Below, piece after piece: positions 19,783 through 29,676 of a stretch of 64,000 nt of DNA. The stretch's first letter is position 1. Every line of letters starts with the position of its first letter. Both the position numbers and the translations under genes were made by a program. The DNA is taken from the NCBI GenBank assembly GCA_030849075.1, contig JASAOO010003464.1:1-64000 (forward strand), given 5' to 3'. The stretch comes from Zelonia costaricensis (lineage: Eukaryota > Euglenozoa > Kinetoplastea > Trypanosomatida > Trypanosomatidae). The notes beneath the pieces were generated by a model. It searched no databases. It saw only the letters and a list, made by a program, of their open reading frames with translations, and was not told where the DNA came from.

Positions 19783-21246
19783 ATGGCCAAGTCCAAGAAG
19801 GAAAAGAAGGTGGCGCGTCGTGAGCGGGAGGAGCAGCTCAAGAGCATCAGCCAGCGCATCCAAGACAAGATCCTCCTCGCCGAAGCGGCCGCCGCGGAGG
19901 GTGAGGGTGAGGAGGAGGAGATCGTGTACACGCTCCCACCCACGCCGGCTGAGCTGCAGGCGGCGGAGGAGGAGCGCCAGCGCCAGGAGGCCGTGCTGGC
20001 TGCAGAGACCGCGCAGCGGGCAGCGGAAGCCGCGGCTGCGGCGGCTGCGGCTACGAAGGAGGCGGCGGAGAACGAGGACCGCGTTGTGCTGCCCTCGCTG
20101 GATGGTGGAGCGGACGGGAAGGGCAGCCGCGCCGGTGCCTCGGCGCTGGCGGGGCGCAAGCACCAGAAAATGACGTGGGAGGAGGTGAAGCTGCGCGCCG
20201 CGGCGCTGTACGGCGCGGAGGCGGCAGAGCTGGTTGGCCAGCACGATGGCAACGCCGTGGACCCGCTCTTCACGGTGCGCATGAAGGTGGAGCCCCACAC
20301 GGTGCCGGTGCCCTTCCACTGGCATCTGCAGCGCACCTTCCTGTCCCGGCAGGCGGACCGTGAGACGGCGGTGGGCATTGTGCCACCCGAGGTGGCGACC
20401 CTCGGGATCGAGAAGATTCGTGCGACGAAGGACAAGATGGCGAACCCGAACCAGATCGCGTTTGTGTCGTGCTTCATGACCGGGACCCCGCTGCAGCGCA
20501 AGAACTACCACGTCACCCTCACCCGCGCCGGCGACGTCTTCTACGAGGGCAAGTGGCGCCCCAAGGCCTACCACACCCCGGGCGTGCTCTCGAAGCGGCT
20601 GCGGCAGGCACTCGGCATCGGCCACACCGCCCCACCGCCGTGGCTGTACAGCATGCAGACGATGCGGCGCCTCCCTCCAGCGTACCCGGACCTGCGCATC
20701 CCCGGCCTCAACGCGCCCATCCCGGCGGGTGGGCAGTGGGGCCTCGGCGAGGGGCAGTGGGGCGAGCCGCCACGCGCAGACGACAACTCCTTCCTCTTCC
20801 CTGGCGTCATGGACGAGGCCGCGGCGACGGGGTCGGCGCAGCCGGCGGTGCGGTGGGGAACGGTGCCTCCACTCGCCGCGGCGGAGGGGGCAGACGCCGC
20901 CCTGGACGGCGCGATGGCGGGGGCCTCGCCAGCCAGCGGCGCCTTGCCCGCGCCATCGGCCGCGTCTGGGCACGCTTCGCCGCGCCCGGCCCCCACCGGG
21001 CCGCGCCCCGTCATCACACCTGTGCCCTTTCAGCCGCAGGCGTACGTCCCCCAGCACGCCGTCCCGGCAGCTCGCGTCACACCGCAGGAGTACGTTCAGG
21101 TGCAGGACAACACGACGAACTCTACCGTCGCTGTCGGCTACGTGATGATGCCCAAGGACGGAGTGCCGCAGCCGGCGCAGCCGCCGATGCCGCCGCCTTC
21201 GGTCCCGCGCTACCCGCGGCCTCCGGGCTCTGCTGCGCAGCGCTGA
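19783..21246 (+). CDS. SF3B2: Splicing factor 3b subunit 2 (SAP145) homologue
   Basis: Predicted 487-residue subunit of SF3b, the U2 snRNP module at the branch site; in trypanosomatids it serves mainly trans-splicing. A basic start (MAKSKKEKKVARREREEQ) leads into an Ala/Glu-rich coiled coil (to about residue 105). Residues about 156-255 match the DUF382 core (VPVPFHWHLQRTFL). Residues about 245-315 hold the PSP region: GDVFYEGKWRPK, LSKRLRQALGIG, PPPWLYSMQTMRRLPPAYP, IPGLNAPIP and WGEPP. The C-terminal 150 residues are Ala/Pro-rich. It is shorter than the human protein (about 890 residues) and lacks its long N-terminal SAP-containing region. The ATG at 19783 is the first in frame that is not repeat-derived. 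Confidence 0.93.
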   Translation: MAKSKKEKKVARREREEQLKSISQRIQDKILLAEAAAAEGEGEEEEIVYTLPPTPAELQAAEEERQRQEAVLAAETAQRAAEAAAAAAAATKEAAENEDRVVLPSLDGGADGKGSRAGASALAGRKHQKMTWEEVKLRAAALYGAEAAELVGQHDGNAVDPLFTVRMKVEPHTVPVPFHWHLQRTFLSRQADRETAVGIVPPEVATLGIEKIRATKDKMANPNQIAFVSCFMTGTPLQRKNYHVTLTRAGDVFYEGKWRPKAYHTPGVLSKRLRQALGIGHTAPPPWLYSMQTMRRLPPAYPDLRIPGLNAPIPAGGQWGLGEGQWGEPPRADDNSFLFPGVMDEAAATGSAQPAVRWGTVPPLAAAEGADAALDGAMAGASPASGALPAPSAASGHASPRPAPTGPRPVITPVPFQPQAYVPQHAVPAARVTPQEYVQVQDNTTNSTVAVGYVMMPKDGVPQPAQPPMPPPSVPRYPRPPGSAAQR

Positions 21247-21846
21247 GAGCAGGGAGACACGTTGGTGCAGGGCGCGCGCCCTTCACGACACGGGTGGATG
21301 CGTTTCTACTGAGAGAATCAGAGGGCGAGGTGCCCTGCTGCCGCGTTGAGGCAAAAAGGAGATAAAGCTGTCCGAACACCCACAAGCAGCGCTTCCTCAC
21401 CCCCTCGCCCTCTTCAGGGAGCCGCGGAGGAGCGGTTGATGGATGCAGCGTCATGACTTTCGCGTCTGCGCCGTGGCAAAGAGAAATAAGCAACGCGCCA
21501 GGCCGCATTAAACACGCGTTGCATATGGGCCTCAACTGCGCACGAAGCCCCTTCCCCCTCCCCTCTCAAGGCTCCACAGTCAGGTACGCCGTCATGCACT
21601 CCGTTTCCGTCCCTTGTTTCACTTGTCGATGTCTCGGGTGGTTCTTTATCCATCACGTCTCCCTCTCTCTTTCCGGTACGCAACAACGTGTCATCACCGC
21701 CACCGCACGCTCCTTAGTCTATTCCCTTCCCGCCGATCACACCACCACATCACGCAGTACCACAACACACACCCACACACACACACACACGCATTACGTT
21801 ATTCCCTTTGCCGTATCACTCTTCCTCTGCCTCTTTCCCCTCCACC
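21247..21846 (+). other. Intergenic region, about 600 bp
   Basis: No gene. A C/T tract (about 21655-21675) and AG at 21716-21717 (preceded by TCCTT) form a candidate acceptor for the gene at 21847. A (CA)n run (about 21774-21790) and another C/T tract follow before the ATG. Confidence 0.55.
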
Positions 21847-22824
21847 ATGTCGACCAACAAGGACCTCTACACGTTCCAGTATGGCGAGTTGAAGAAGGGC
21901 CAGACGTACGCCCTGGCCATGGCTAAGGTGGCGGACAACTTCGTGCACGCCAACTTCCACGACTCGCCCAACTACCAGAAGCTCATCCTCTCCATCCTCG
22001 ACCACGTCTCGCGCGACCCCTCCGTGGATGATCGCATGCTGCAGAGCCTCGAGACGGCTCTCATGGCGCGGCAGAACGCCGTGCTGAAGGAGGAGCGCGA
22101 AAACGACAAGGACCGCAAGAAGTTCGTCTTCGAGAACCGCGCGACCGGCCGCGACCCGAACGAGGAGAGCGACAGCGATGCGGAGGAGGTGACGGAGGAG
22201 CAGCTGGCGGCGCGCAAGGCGGCGGAGGAGGCGGAGGAGAAGCACAAGGAGCAGGAGTGGGTCAAGGCCCAGGAGCGCTACGCCGCCCTGCAGCAGCAGA
22301 AGCAGGAGAACGAGCAGCGGCTGCGCGCGCAGGCCCGCAAGGTGGACATCGAGGCATTCGAACGGCAACTGCAAAGCCGTGGCGCCGTGCTCGTCAACTC
22401 CGGCACCGGCGCGAAGAAGAAGGGCGGCAAGGGCGGCGCGAAGCCTGGCCAGCTCTCTGCCGACGACGCGGCGAAGATGAAGGAGGAGGTGGCGCTTATC
22501 ATGAAGGAGAAGGAGCGCCTCGACACGGTCCTGCACACGAGCGACGAGGAGCTGCCGGCCGCGCTGGAGGAGGCGAAGAAGTCGCTGACGGAGCACGAGC
22601 AGAAGGCCGCCGCCGCCGGGGAGCCGCCGGCACCGACGCAGGAGTTGAGCAAGGGAGAGGTGACGCAGCTGCAGCAGAAGCTGACGAAGCAGACCATGGA
22701 AAAGAATCGCCTGGCGCTGCAGCTCAAGGCCATGGAGCCGAACCCGACCCGCGACGAGCTCGTTGCCGTGCTGGAGCAGCGCGACATCCTCGCTGTCAAG
22801 CTGGAGCGCGCCGACAACGCGTGA
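21847..22824 (+). CDS. Conserved-looking hypothetical coiled-coil protein
   Basis: Predicted 325 residues, not recognised. Residues 1-75 look globular (MSTNKDLYTFQYGELKKGQT onward, helical with conserved-looking aromatic residues). Residues about 75-180 are highly charged Glu/Lys/Arg coiled coil with an acidic patch (EESDSDAEEV). A Lys/Gly-rich linker (KKKGGKGG) lies at about 194-203. Residues about 208-325 form a second coiled coil ending in heptad-like Leu/Gln/Lys. There is no signal peptide or membrane segment. GC-rich third positions and a clean ATG support a real gene. Such proteins in trypanosomatids are often cytoskeletal or flagellar, but nothing here proves that. Confidence 0.75.
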   Translation: MSTNKDLYTFQYGELKKGQTYALAMAKVADNFVHANFHDSPNYQKLILSILDHVSRDPSVDDRMLQSLETALMARQNAVLKEERENDKDRKKFVFENRATGRDPNEESDSDAEEVTEEQLAARKAAEEAEEKHKEQEWVKAQERYAALQQQKQENEQRLRAQARKVDIEAFERQLQSRGAVLVNSGTGAKKKGGKGGAKPGQLSADDAAKMKEEVALIMKEKERLDTVLHTSDEELPAALEEAKKSLTEHEQKAAAAGEPPAPTQELSKGEVTQLQQKLTKQTMEKNRLALQLKAMEPNPTRDELVAVLEQRDILAVKLERADNA

Positions 22825-24658
22825 GGTTTGGGGGGAGAGGAGGGGAGGAGGGGAGCGCAGTTGCCCCGGCCTACGCCGGTACTTTGCAAACACGTTGGCG
22901 CGTATCGTCTCGAGCCCCCTCCGCAGCTCCTCCTGCGCAGTGTGGTCTTTGAAAGAAAAAAAGGTTTGTTTCCTCCGTGACGTCGAGCGTTGTCTTGTTC
23001 GTTTCCTCTATTTGCTTTAACTAACGAGTAGTCCCGCCTAGGACGCCTGTGTCACTGTGCTAAATGGGGGAGGAGTGGCCGGGTATGTGCTTGGGCAGTC
23101 GTCGCGTTTGTGGGCGTCACTGTCCCTCGGGTAGTGGTGGTGGTGCCTGTGTGGTTCATTGTCCGCATTGGCGTATCAAGCATTCAAGAACACCTGCCGT
23201 GCACCTTCGACGTGCCTGCTCATCCGCGTGGCGGGATCTCGTGTTGCACTCTAGTGACGCTGCGCATCTCTGCGAGGCGAGTGGTGGCACGGCGCTCGAA
23301 GCAGCCTGCCGCCACTCGTTTCCCTCATTGCGCCGCGCACCTCACCACGGCTGAGGTGAGTCTCAGAGGGTGTGCGCGACAGGCAGACCCACGCAAGTAT
23401 CTGCGCTCCGACAGAGTCTGACGGCGGTGTTGCTGCCCTCACAAGAGACACCGCCACAACCCATGCTGATGGGTCTCGCCCCCTCCCCCCCCTTTCCCCT
23501 CCACCGTCGCTGACACACAACCTCCCTTCCTGTACATCCTTCCCTCCTGTCGCCCCACCCCTCCCTCGCCCTGCCCACGCCTCCACGAGCACTGTCGACG
23601 CGGCAGCGAGCCTGGCACCTCACCTCACGACCCTCCCCACCTCCCTTCTCTGCACCTGAGTCCGTCCTTGTTGGCCTCCTGTTCCCTCCCTCCGCTGATC
23701 TTCCTTTTCCTTTTCCCTGTTGTGCCCGCACACGCGCGCGCCAAGGCCTCCTCCGCTGGCCCAAGCCTGCGCCCCCGCGTCCCGCCCTTCTCGCCGCCCT
23801 CCCTGCGCCATACCCCGCAAAACGGACCGTAAAACGTGAGCGTGTGCCCCGAGTGAGTTGTGAGTCGCCGTGCTCTGCCTTTACTGTGGTGCAGCGTTGC
23901 CGTCTCCCCCCCTTGTGTTGCCGCTCGAGAGTGCTGCACCTCTCGTGCCCTTCGTCTTGCTGTGCGCTGGCCTGCCTCTGCCGCTGTCATTGTTTGTCGA
24001 TTCGTTGCCTGCTCCCTCCCTGTTGGCTTTTCACGTGGGCGCGTTTGTCCAGTCTCTGCGTGTGCGTGTGTGTTTGTGATTGTTGACCTCCCCGCACGTG
24101 TGGTGCACGTTCGTGGTTGGCTTCCCCCCTCCGCGTAGTTGCGCTCGTGTGTTTGATCGGCCGAGGAGTGCAGTACAGCTGTCCCTCTTCTGTCCAGTCG
24201 CCGCACCGCTCGCCAAGAGGCAGTCGAGGCGAGTCAGTTCTTTCGCACACACACCCTTTTCGCCCGTCTTCTCGGGGCTCCAGCGCCGCCGCAGTCCGCC
24301 CCGCCACCTTTGCAATCCGTCACCGTCTTCGACCCATCCCCCCGACCCTCCCACCTCTTATCCCGATCTGTCGCCTTCACCGTCTCGTATCGACCCTGAG
24401 CGGTGCCCACGCTGAGTCGTCGGTCGTTGAAGCTCTCCTGTTCGTTCTCCATACCTTGCGGAGCCACGGCCCAGTGCTGCTTCTGCTGCCCGCTTCCTCC
24501 TTCTTTTTCCCGTCTCCCGCTCTCGCTCCTCCCTTGCCTGTGTGTGTGTGTGTGTGCGTGTATCAGGTTTCTGCGTCACACACCCACCTTTCCCTCTTTT
24601 CTTTTCCCTTTTCACCCGTCGTGGTCAACCTCCACCACGTGCCGCACGCGTCGTAGCC
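22825..24658 (+). other. Intergenic region, about 1.8 kb
   Basis: No credible CDS. Open frames are low-complexity. The 3' part is strongly C/T-rich. A long tract at about 24479-24540, (GT)n and AG at 24565-24566 make the likely trans-splice acceptor for the LMBR1-type gene. Confidence 0.6.
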
Positions 24659-26482
24659 ATGTCGGGCGGGTACATTGCCGTGACGGTAATTTTCTTCGTG
24701 CTGGCGCTGGGCTTGTGCCTGCTGGCCTACCGATACTACACGAAGGAATCCATCAAGCGCATGCCCATCGCCTGCGCCGTCTGGCACGTCGTTGCGTTGT
24801 ACATGTGTGTGGTGCCCTTCCCGCTGCTGGTTGTTGACATCGATGCCTCGCTGGCTGCCAAGAACAATCCGGCCGAGAAGCAGCAGTGGATGCGGCCCAT
24901 CTGGATCACCATCTTCGCCGTCACGTACTTTTGCGCGTGGGTCTCGCTCCCTGTGGCCCAGATGTACACGGAGATGGGCGAGTTCACCGTCAAGGGCAGG
25001 CTCCTGCACTCCATCAAGATGAACCTCATTCTCTACGCCGTCATCATCGTCATTGTGCTTGCTGCGCTCGGGTACTTCATCGTCATCACGAACTCGTACA
25101 ACTCGGTGGGGAGTGTGCTGAAGGTGGTCATCTCGCTCGCCAATGCGTGGGGTCTGCTCATCCTCACGCTCTTTATGCCAGCTGGGCTGGTGGGCGTGCC
25201 GCGCATGCTGTACCGCTACGCCGACGCGAAGCGCCTGCTGCGGCGTAGGCTGTACGAGGCGACGGACATTCAGGAGGACCTCGACCTCGCTGCCATGGAC
25301 CTCGCCACAATCAAGGCGGAGCTGATCAGCATCGACCCACAGGTCTCGGAGGAGAACCGCCCGCACCTCGCGTACATGCTCGAGCTCATCTCGGCCGCCG
25401 ACAAGGAGATTCCGATGTACCACATCGCCGCCCTGCGCGTCAAGACGGTGCCGTCGACGGACCGCAACGACGTCTCCCTGGTGCACCTCGAGACGCTCAA
25501 CCAGCGGCTCAAGAAGGCGATCAAGGTGGCGAACCGCGCCAACTACCGCTGGAACTCGACGGTGCGCAAGTGCGACTCGCTGGACCAGATTGTGCGCGGC
25601 GTGAAGAGCACCAACAACCGCCTCAAGAAGATCTGGTTCCCGATCCGCCACTACGTGTACTACGCCGGCTGCTTCATCTGCTCGGTGCTCACCATCTTCA
25701 TTCTGTGGAGTGAGCTAACGATGCCGATCCGCGACTGGGCCGGCAGGCCCCTCGGCGTGATTGAGCTCATCATGAACAGCCCCGTGCACTTCGTCGGCTC
25801 CGTCGTGTTGCTCTTCTACATGGCCTACTGCGCCTACTGGGCAGCCTTCCAGTTCAAGGTGTTCGACGTGTACGTCATCTACCCCAGCATTGCCGACAAC
25901 GCATCGCTGTGTTTCAACGAGACCTTCCTGGTGCGCCTGCTGATGCCGCTCTGCTTCAACTTCCTGCTCATCTCCGGGCTCTCCTCGACGGCCAGCGAGA
26001 CCCGCATCGACGTCGCCTACGGCCACGTGTACCGCAGCAACATGGACATCGCCCTGCTCTTCGGCACGTGGGTGAACCGCCTGCTGCCGCTCATGATCCC
26101 CTTCATCGCGGCCATCGTCTTCTTCCAGCTGACGCAGCAGGTGCTCTCCATGGTGGGCATCGAGGTGCACAACCCCAACGACGTCGAGAACCCCGCCGTC
26201 CGGCAGCGCATCATCGACGGACGCAAGTTGGTGGAGGCGGAGCTCGGCTACCAGCTCGCCTCCCCTTTCTTGCCGGGCGAGGACGCGATGGAGTCGGAGT
26301 CGCCGAGCGCGGTTCGGCATAGCCGAGACGGCGCGCCGTCAGAGGGCGAGTCGAAGCGCGGGCAGCGGTACCGCGACTACCTGCAGCGGCGGCGCGACGG
26401 CGACGCCCCGGCGGGGGGCGGCGACGAGGCGGAGATGGCAAACCTGCACGGCCCCGGCGCCTCAAGGGAGGGTGCCGCGTAA
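24659..26482 (+). CDS. LMBR1-like (LMBRD2-type) multi-pass membrane protein
   Basis: Predicted 607-residue integral membrane protein. Hydrophobic segments lie near residues 5-23, 40-60, 80-103, 123-147, 157-182, 332-352, 369-396, 420-441 and 478-498, about nine in total, with a soluble charged loop (about 185-325) between the first five and the last four. This 5+4 layout and the block NAWGLLILTLFMPAGLVGVPR match the LMBR1/LMBD family, closest by eye to LMBRD2. Family members act at the plasma membrane or lysosome, in receptor signalling or cobalamin export; the trypanosomatid role is unknown. The C-terminal 80 residues are hydrophilic, rich in Glu/Arg/Gly, presumably cytosolic. The ATG follows CGTAGCC; the upstream frame is repeat-derived. 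Confidence 0.85.
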   Translation: MSGGYIAVTVIFFVLALGLCLLAYRYYTKESIKRMPIACAVWHVVALYMCVVPFPLLVVDIDASLAAKNNPAEKQQWMRPIWITIFAVTYFCAWVSLPVAQMYTEMGEFTVKGRLLHSIKMNLILYAVIIVIVLAALGYFIVITNSYNSVGSVLKVVISLANAWGLLILTLFMPAGLVGVPRMLYRYADAKRLLRRRLYEATDIQEDLDLAAMDLATIKAELISIDPQVSEENRPHLAYMLELISAADKEIPMYHIAALRVKTVPSTDRNDVSLVHLETLNQRLKKAIKVANRANYRWNSTVRKCDSLDQIVRGVKSTNNRLKKIWFPIRHYVYYAGCFICSVLTIFILWSELTMPIRDWAGRPLGVIELIMNSPVHFVGSVVLLFYMAYCAYWAAFQFKVFDVYVIYPSIADNASLCFNETFLVRLLMPLCFNFLLISGLSSTASETRIDVAYGHVYRSNMDIALLFGTWVNRLLPLMIPFIAAIVFFQLTQQVLSMVGIEVHNPNDVENPAVRQRIIDGRKLVEAELGYQLASPFLPGEDAMESESPSAVRHSRDGAPSEGESKRGQRYRDYLQRRRDGDAPAGGGDEAEMANLHGPGASREGAA

Positions 26483-27999
26483 GCGTCCTTGCTCCTGTCC
26501 TCCCTCCCTCCCTTGGCCTCTCCTACACCCTCTTCCCTATGCACTACACGGCCTGCTCTCCAGAGTGGACTGCGCAAGGCACTGTGTCGCACCTCGTCCT
26601 TCTCCTTCCCGCTATGCGCCAGGAGGGTGCGGTGCTCTTGGACAAGGAAGGCCACTAGACTCGAGCAGTGGGGTGGAGCAGGAGTAGGGAGGGGGGCGGA
26701 GAGGAAGACCTCCGTGCCGAGGGAGGGCTTCTCACAGCCCGAAGCAGCAAACTCGTGCGCATGCCCGTAAAGGAGAAAAAGACGACGAGGGCAGCGCGTG
26801 TCGTGCGGCGGTAAGGGAAGACGCATATCGTCTTCCACGTGCGTGCGGCGGCGAGGCCACGCGCACACCGAAGTCGCGGCGGAGGGGGAGAGGTTCTTAA
26901 CAAAGGCCTGCGCTTGATGCACCCCCTCCATGTGCGCCACCGAAGCTTCCATCGGCTAGCTCGCCTCCCTGTGTCACAGCGCTTCCCGGTTTCTTCCTGT
27001 TTTCCTTCTCGCCCCCCTTCTGTGTTATCACCTGTCTCGGATATGCTGCTCGTCCCTCCGCGCCACCACGCCTCCACTTGTGTTGCGAGTACATGCGGGC
27101 CCGCGGAGAGGGGGGCGGTGTCTTTCACGTACGTTTATCTTTGCCTGTGTGTATTTGTGTGTGTGTGTGTGTATGTGTGTACGTACGTGTTGTGGAGTTC
27201 CACTCGATCAGTGAGTGGTTGTTGTCCGTCGAGGTGCGGTGTGCGGACGAAGAGATGACGAGAGGCGCGACTCCTCATCCCCCTTTTCACGAAACGCAAA
27301 CTCAACCCAACGTAGCGCAGCGCTCTTGTGCTCAACAAGTGCGGCAGTGCACGAGGGCGGCAACGAGGGGCGCAACGCCTCTCTCGAGATCGCGGTGGTG
27401 GGTGCGGCTGTGGTGACGGTGCAGGCACCCGCTCCTTTAGGTTGCTCCTCGCGGACGTCGCACTGTGGCGCAGCAGAGAGTGGCTCTCTACTTCCACACA
27501 GCTCTGCGACGATGTCGGCGCATGTGTCTCCGCAGCCGCGTAAGCCTCCACCACCTCATCGTCGCGCTGTCAAGTCAGAGGGATGTTGCCACTCGTCGCT
27601 CCCCGGAGCCGCCGCGACGCGCCTCCGGTCCTCAACGTTGGCGCTGCTGTAGTGCGGCGCTGAGAGCTTCCGCCGTGCGCGTTTCCCCTGCCACTTGAGC
27701 AGCGTCTACTCGCCCTCCTGTCCCCCTCCCTCGTTGTTGCCCCTCCCCAACCCTCTCCGCCCACCTCCTTGCATCTGCGCCGCAACACACCCAATCTGCC
27801 CCCCCCCCCCTCTCCCACAATTGAAAGCGGGACAAGCGAGTGCAGCAAGCGTGCCCTCGCCTGTGTCTCGTCTCGTCTCGTCTCTCTCTCTTTGCCTATC
27901 CCCGTTCCGCACCCCGCACGACTTCACCTGCACACGTGCTCGAACACACACACACACACACATCAGCATCGGTTCTCATCCACCTTCTTACGCGCCAGA
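26483..27999 (+). other. Intergenic region, about 1.5 kb
   Basis: No credible CDS. It contains (GT)n and GTAC-type repeats near 27155-27190 and a poly-C run near 27799-27810. The tract at 27867-27905, (CA)n at about 27946-27962 and AG at 27965-27966 form a good acceptor for CBP20. Confidence 0.6.
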
Positions 28000-28566
28000 A
28001 TGTCGAGTGACTTGGTGGACACTGTCCCCCGCATGCAGTACGTGGACCGCCACGAGCTGCTGCGGTCCCTCCTCACCACCGAGGCCTTTCAGGAGCGGCG
28101 GCAGGAGCAGCTGAACCACAGCACCACCGTCTACGTCGGCAACCTCTCCTTCTACACAACAGAGGCCCAGCTGTACGACCACTTCGCCCCGTGCGGGCAC
28201 ATTCGCGATATTGTCATGGGCCTCAACGAGGCCACGCGGTGCCCGTGCGGGTTCTGCTTCCTCGTCTTCGAGTCACAGGCCGCGGCGGTGGTGGCGGTGC
28301 AGACGCTGAACGGCTCGCTGCTGGACGACCGCGTCGTGTCCGTCAGCTGGGACGTCGGGTGCGACGCCAGCCGCCGCTGGGGCCGCGGGGCACACGGCGG
28401 CCAGGTTGTGGACGGCGTGCGGCAGAACCTCGATGAGGGGCGCGGCGGACTCGGGGCGCTGCGCCGCGATGCCCTGGGCGTGGCCGCGTCGACCGCCGCC
28501 GACGAACTTGTGGCCTACGACTGGGTTGCGTCGCCGCCCAAGCGCCGAGGCGCAGCGGCCAAGTGA
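28000..28566 (+). CDS. CBP20: Nuclear cap-binding protein subunit 2 (CBP20)
   Basis: Predicted 188-residue small subunit of the nuclear cap-binding complex, which binds capped RNA co-transcriptionally; in trypanosomatids the cap is the hypermethylated spliced-leader cap 4. An N-terminal extension carries Tyr residues used in cap stacking (QYVDRHELL). A single RRM follows, with RNP2 VYVGNLSFYTTEAQLYDHF (about 44-62) and RNP1 GFCFLVF (about 85-91). The CBP20 signature tail WDVGCDASRRWGRGAHGGQV comes next, then DEGRGGLG. The protein is somewhat longer than human CBP20 (156) because of a C-terminal Ala/Arg/Lys extension. The ATG lies 34 nt after the AG acceptor at 27965-27966. Confidence 0.95.
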   Translation: MSSDLVDTVPRMQYVDRHELLRSLLTTEAFQERRQEQLNHSTTVYVGNLSFYTTEAQLYDHFAPCGHIRDIVMGLNEATRCPCGFCFLVFESQAAAVVAVQTLNGSLLDDRVVSVSWDVGCDASRRWGRGAHGGQVVDGVRQNLDEGRGGLGALRRDALGVAASTAADELVAYDWVASPPKRRGAAAK

Positions 28567-28981
28567 GTGGGTGCGTGAGGTACGGGTCAAGGGAAGCTCA
28601 CCTGGGACTCCCACCTCTCCCCGCTCCCTCTGCACGCACAGAGTGTGGTGCGCAGTGTGTTTCGGTGGGGGGTTCACTGTGGCCTTTTTGGCGAATGTCG
28701 GTGGCTGCGTGGCCGAAGTGCGACGGCTGCGTGTCTCGCACGGTGAGGCAGGATGAGGCGCGCGCTTGTCAGGTTGCTGCTCTGTGCCCTTGTCAGAGGG
28801 CCGCCCTAATGAATGGACGCATCAAAGACAAGTAGACTAACGTACTTCAACAGGCAGAGGCCGGTGATTCTTCCCCCCCCCCCCCCCCAGCTTGACGTAC
28901 ACCACCCTGAAGCGGTGCGACACTGCACTCGCTCGGCGTGCCCAGGCCGCTTGCGGCTCCTTCACTGGTGCTTTCCGTGTC

Positions 28982-29655
28982 TCTACCACCCTCGACTTGG
29001 CCGTTTCTCGCCTTCTTCCTCTTTCGCATGCTTCGGTCCCTGCTGGATGACGCGGGGCACAGCGCGTGGCCTGCACCACTGGCGGAGCACGGGTCGGCCA
29101 CTGCCCGACCTGTCTCCACACTTCCCCACTAACCCACTTCCCCCCCTCCCCCACAACAAGGCCTCTCTCTTTCAACGCACCTCAGCTCCTAGCACGCTGC
29201 GTGCGAGCAGTGCAAGCCACTCGCACGCATCCTCACAAGCGAAGGCCGCAACCTGCGCACACACGTGCAAGTGCGGGGCGCTGTTGGCACTCGCTCCCTC
29301 TCTCTTTCAGTTCTTGCACTCNTCTACCACCCTCGACTTGGCCGTTTCTCGCCTTCTTCCTCTTTCGCATGCTTCGGTCCCTGCTGAATGACGCGGGGCA
29401 CAGCGCGTGGCCTGCACCACTGGCGGAGCACGGGTCGGCCACTGCCCGACCTGTCTCCACACTTCCCCACTTCCCCCCTTTCCCCCACAACAAGGCCTCT
29501 CTCTTTCAACGCACCTCAGCTCCTAGCACGCTGCGTGCGAGCAGTGCAAGCCACTCGCACGCATCCTCACAAGCGAAGGCCGCAACCTGCGCACACACGT
29601 GCAAGTGCGGGGCGCTGTTGGCACTCGCTCCCTCTCTCTTTCAGTTCTTGCACTC
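28982..29655 (+). repeat. Tandem direct duplication, units of about 340 and 333 bp, joined at an ambiguous base
   Basis: Copy 1 is 28982-29321 and copy 2 is 29323-29655, separated by a single N at 29322. The copies are nearly identical. Differences seen by eye are one G/A substitution (28982-offset about 65), an 8-base insertion in copy 1 around 29130, and a C/T change in the adjacent poly-C tract. Each copy contains the pyrimidine tract CTCCCTCTCTCTTTCAG with its AG (29309-29310 and 29643-29644). GTGTCT occurs just before copy 1 and just after copy 2. It may be a real duplication through short homology, or two contig ends or alleles joined by the assembler. Confidence 0.9.
29627..29644 (+). 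promoter_or_regulatory. Trans-splice acceptor for ALG14-ALG13 mRNA (duplicated at 29293-29310)
   Basis: A C/T tract ending in TTTCAG, 32 nt before the start codon, has the form of a spliced-leader acceptor. An identical copy lies 334 bases upstream in the first repeat unit, so the mRNA could carry either a short or a roughly 365-nt leader. Confidence 0.6.
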
Positions 29656-29676
29656 GTGTCTGTGGGCCACAACACC

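Larger units (their letters stand above)
28567..29676 (+). other. Intergenic region containing a tandem duplication
   Basis: Contains the CBP20 3' flank, a poly-C run (about 28874-28889), and two tandem copies of a roughly 340-bp segment (listed separately) leading to the ALG14-ALG13 start. Short open frames inside the duplication are chance products present in both copies. Confidence 0.7.

Noticed and set aside
19341..23405. Weak inverted similarity between 19341-19380 and 23366-23405 (CCACGCAAG core), thought of as a degenerate SIDER-type retroposon signature
   Set aside because: Only about 29 of 40 bases match by eye in GC-rich DNA, with no second signature or A-tail; a SIDER profile search would decide.
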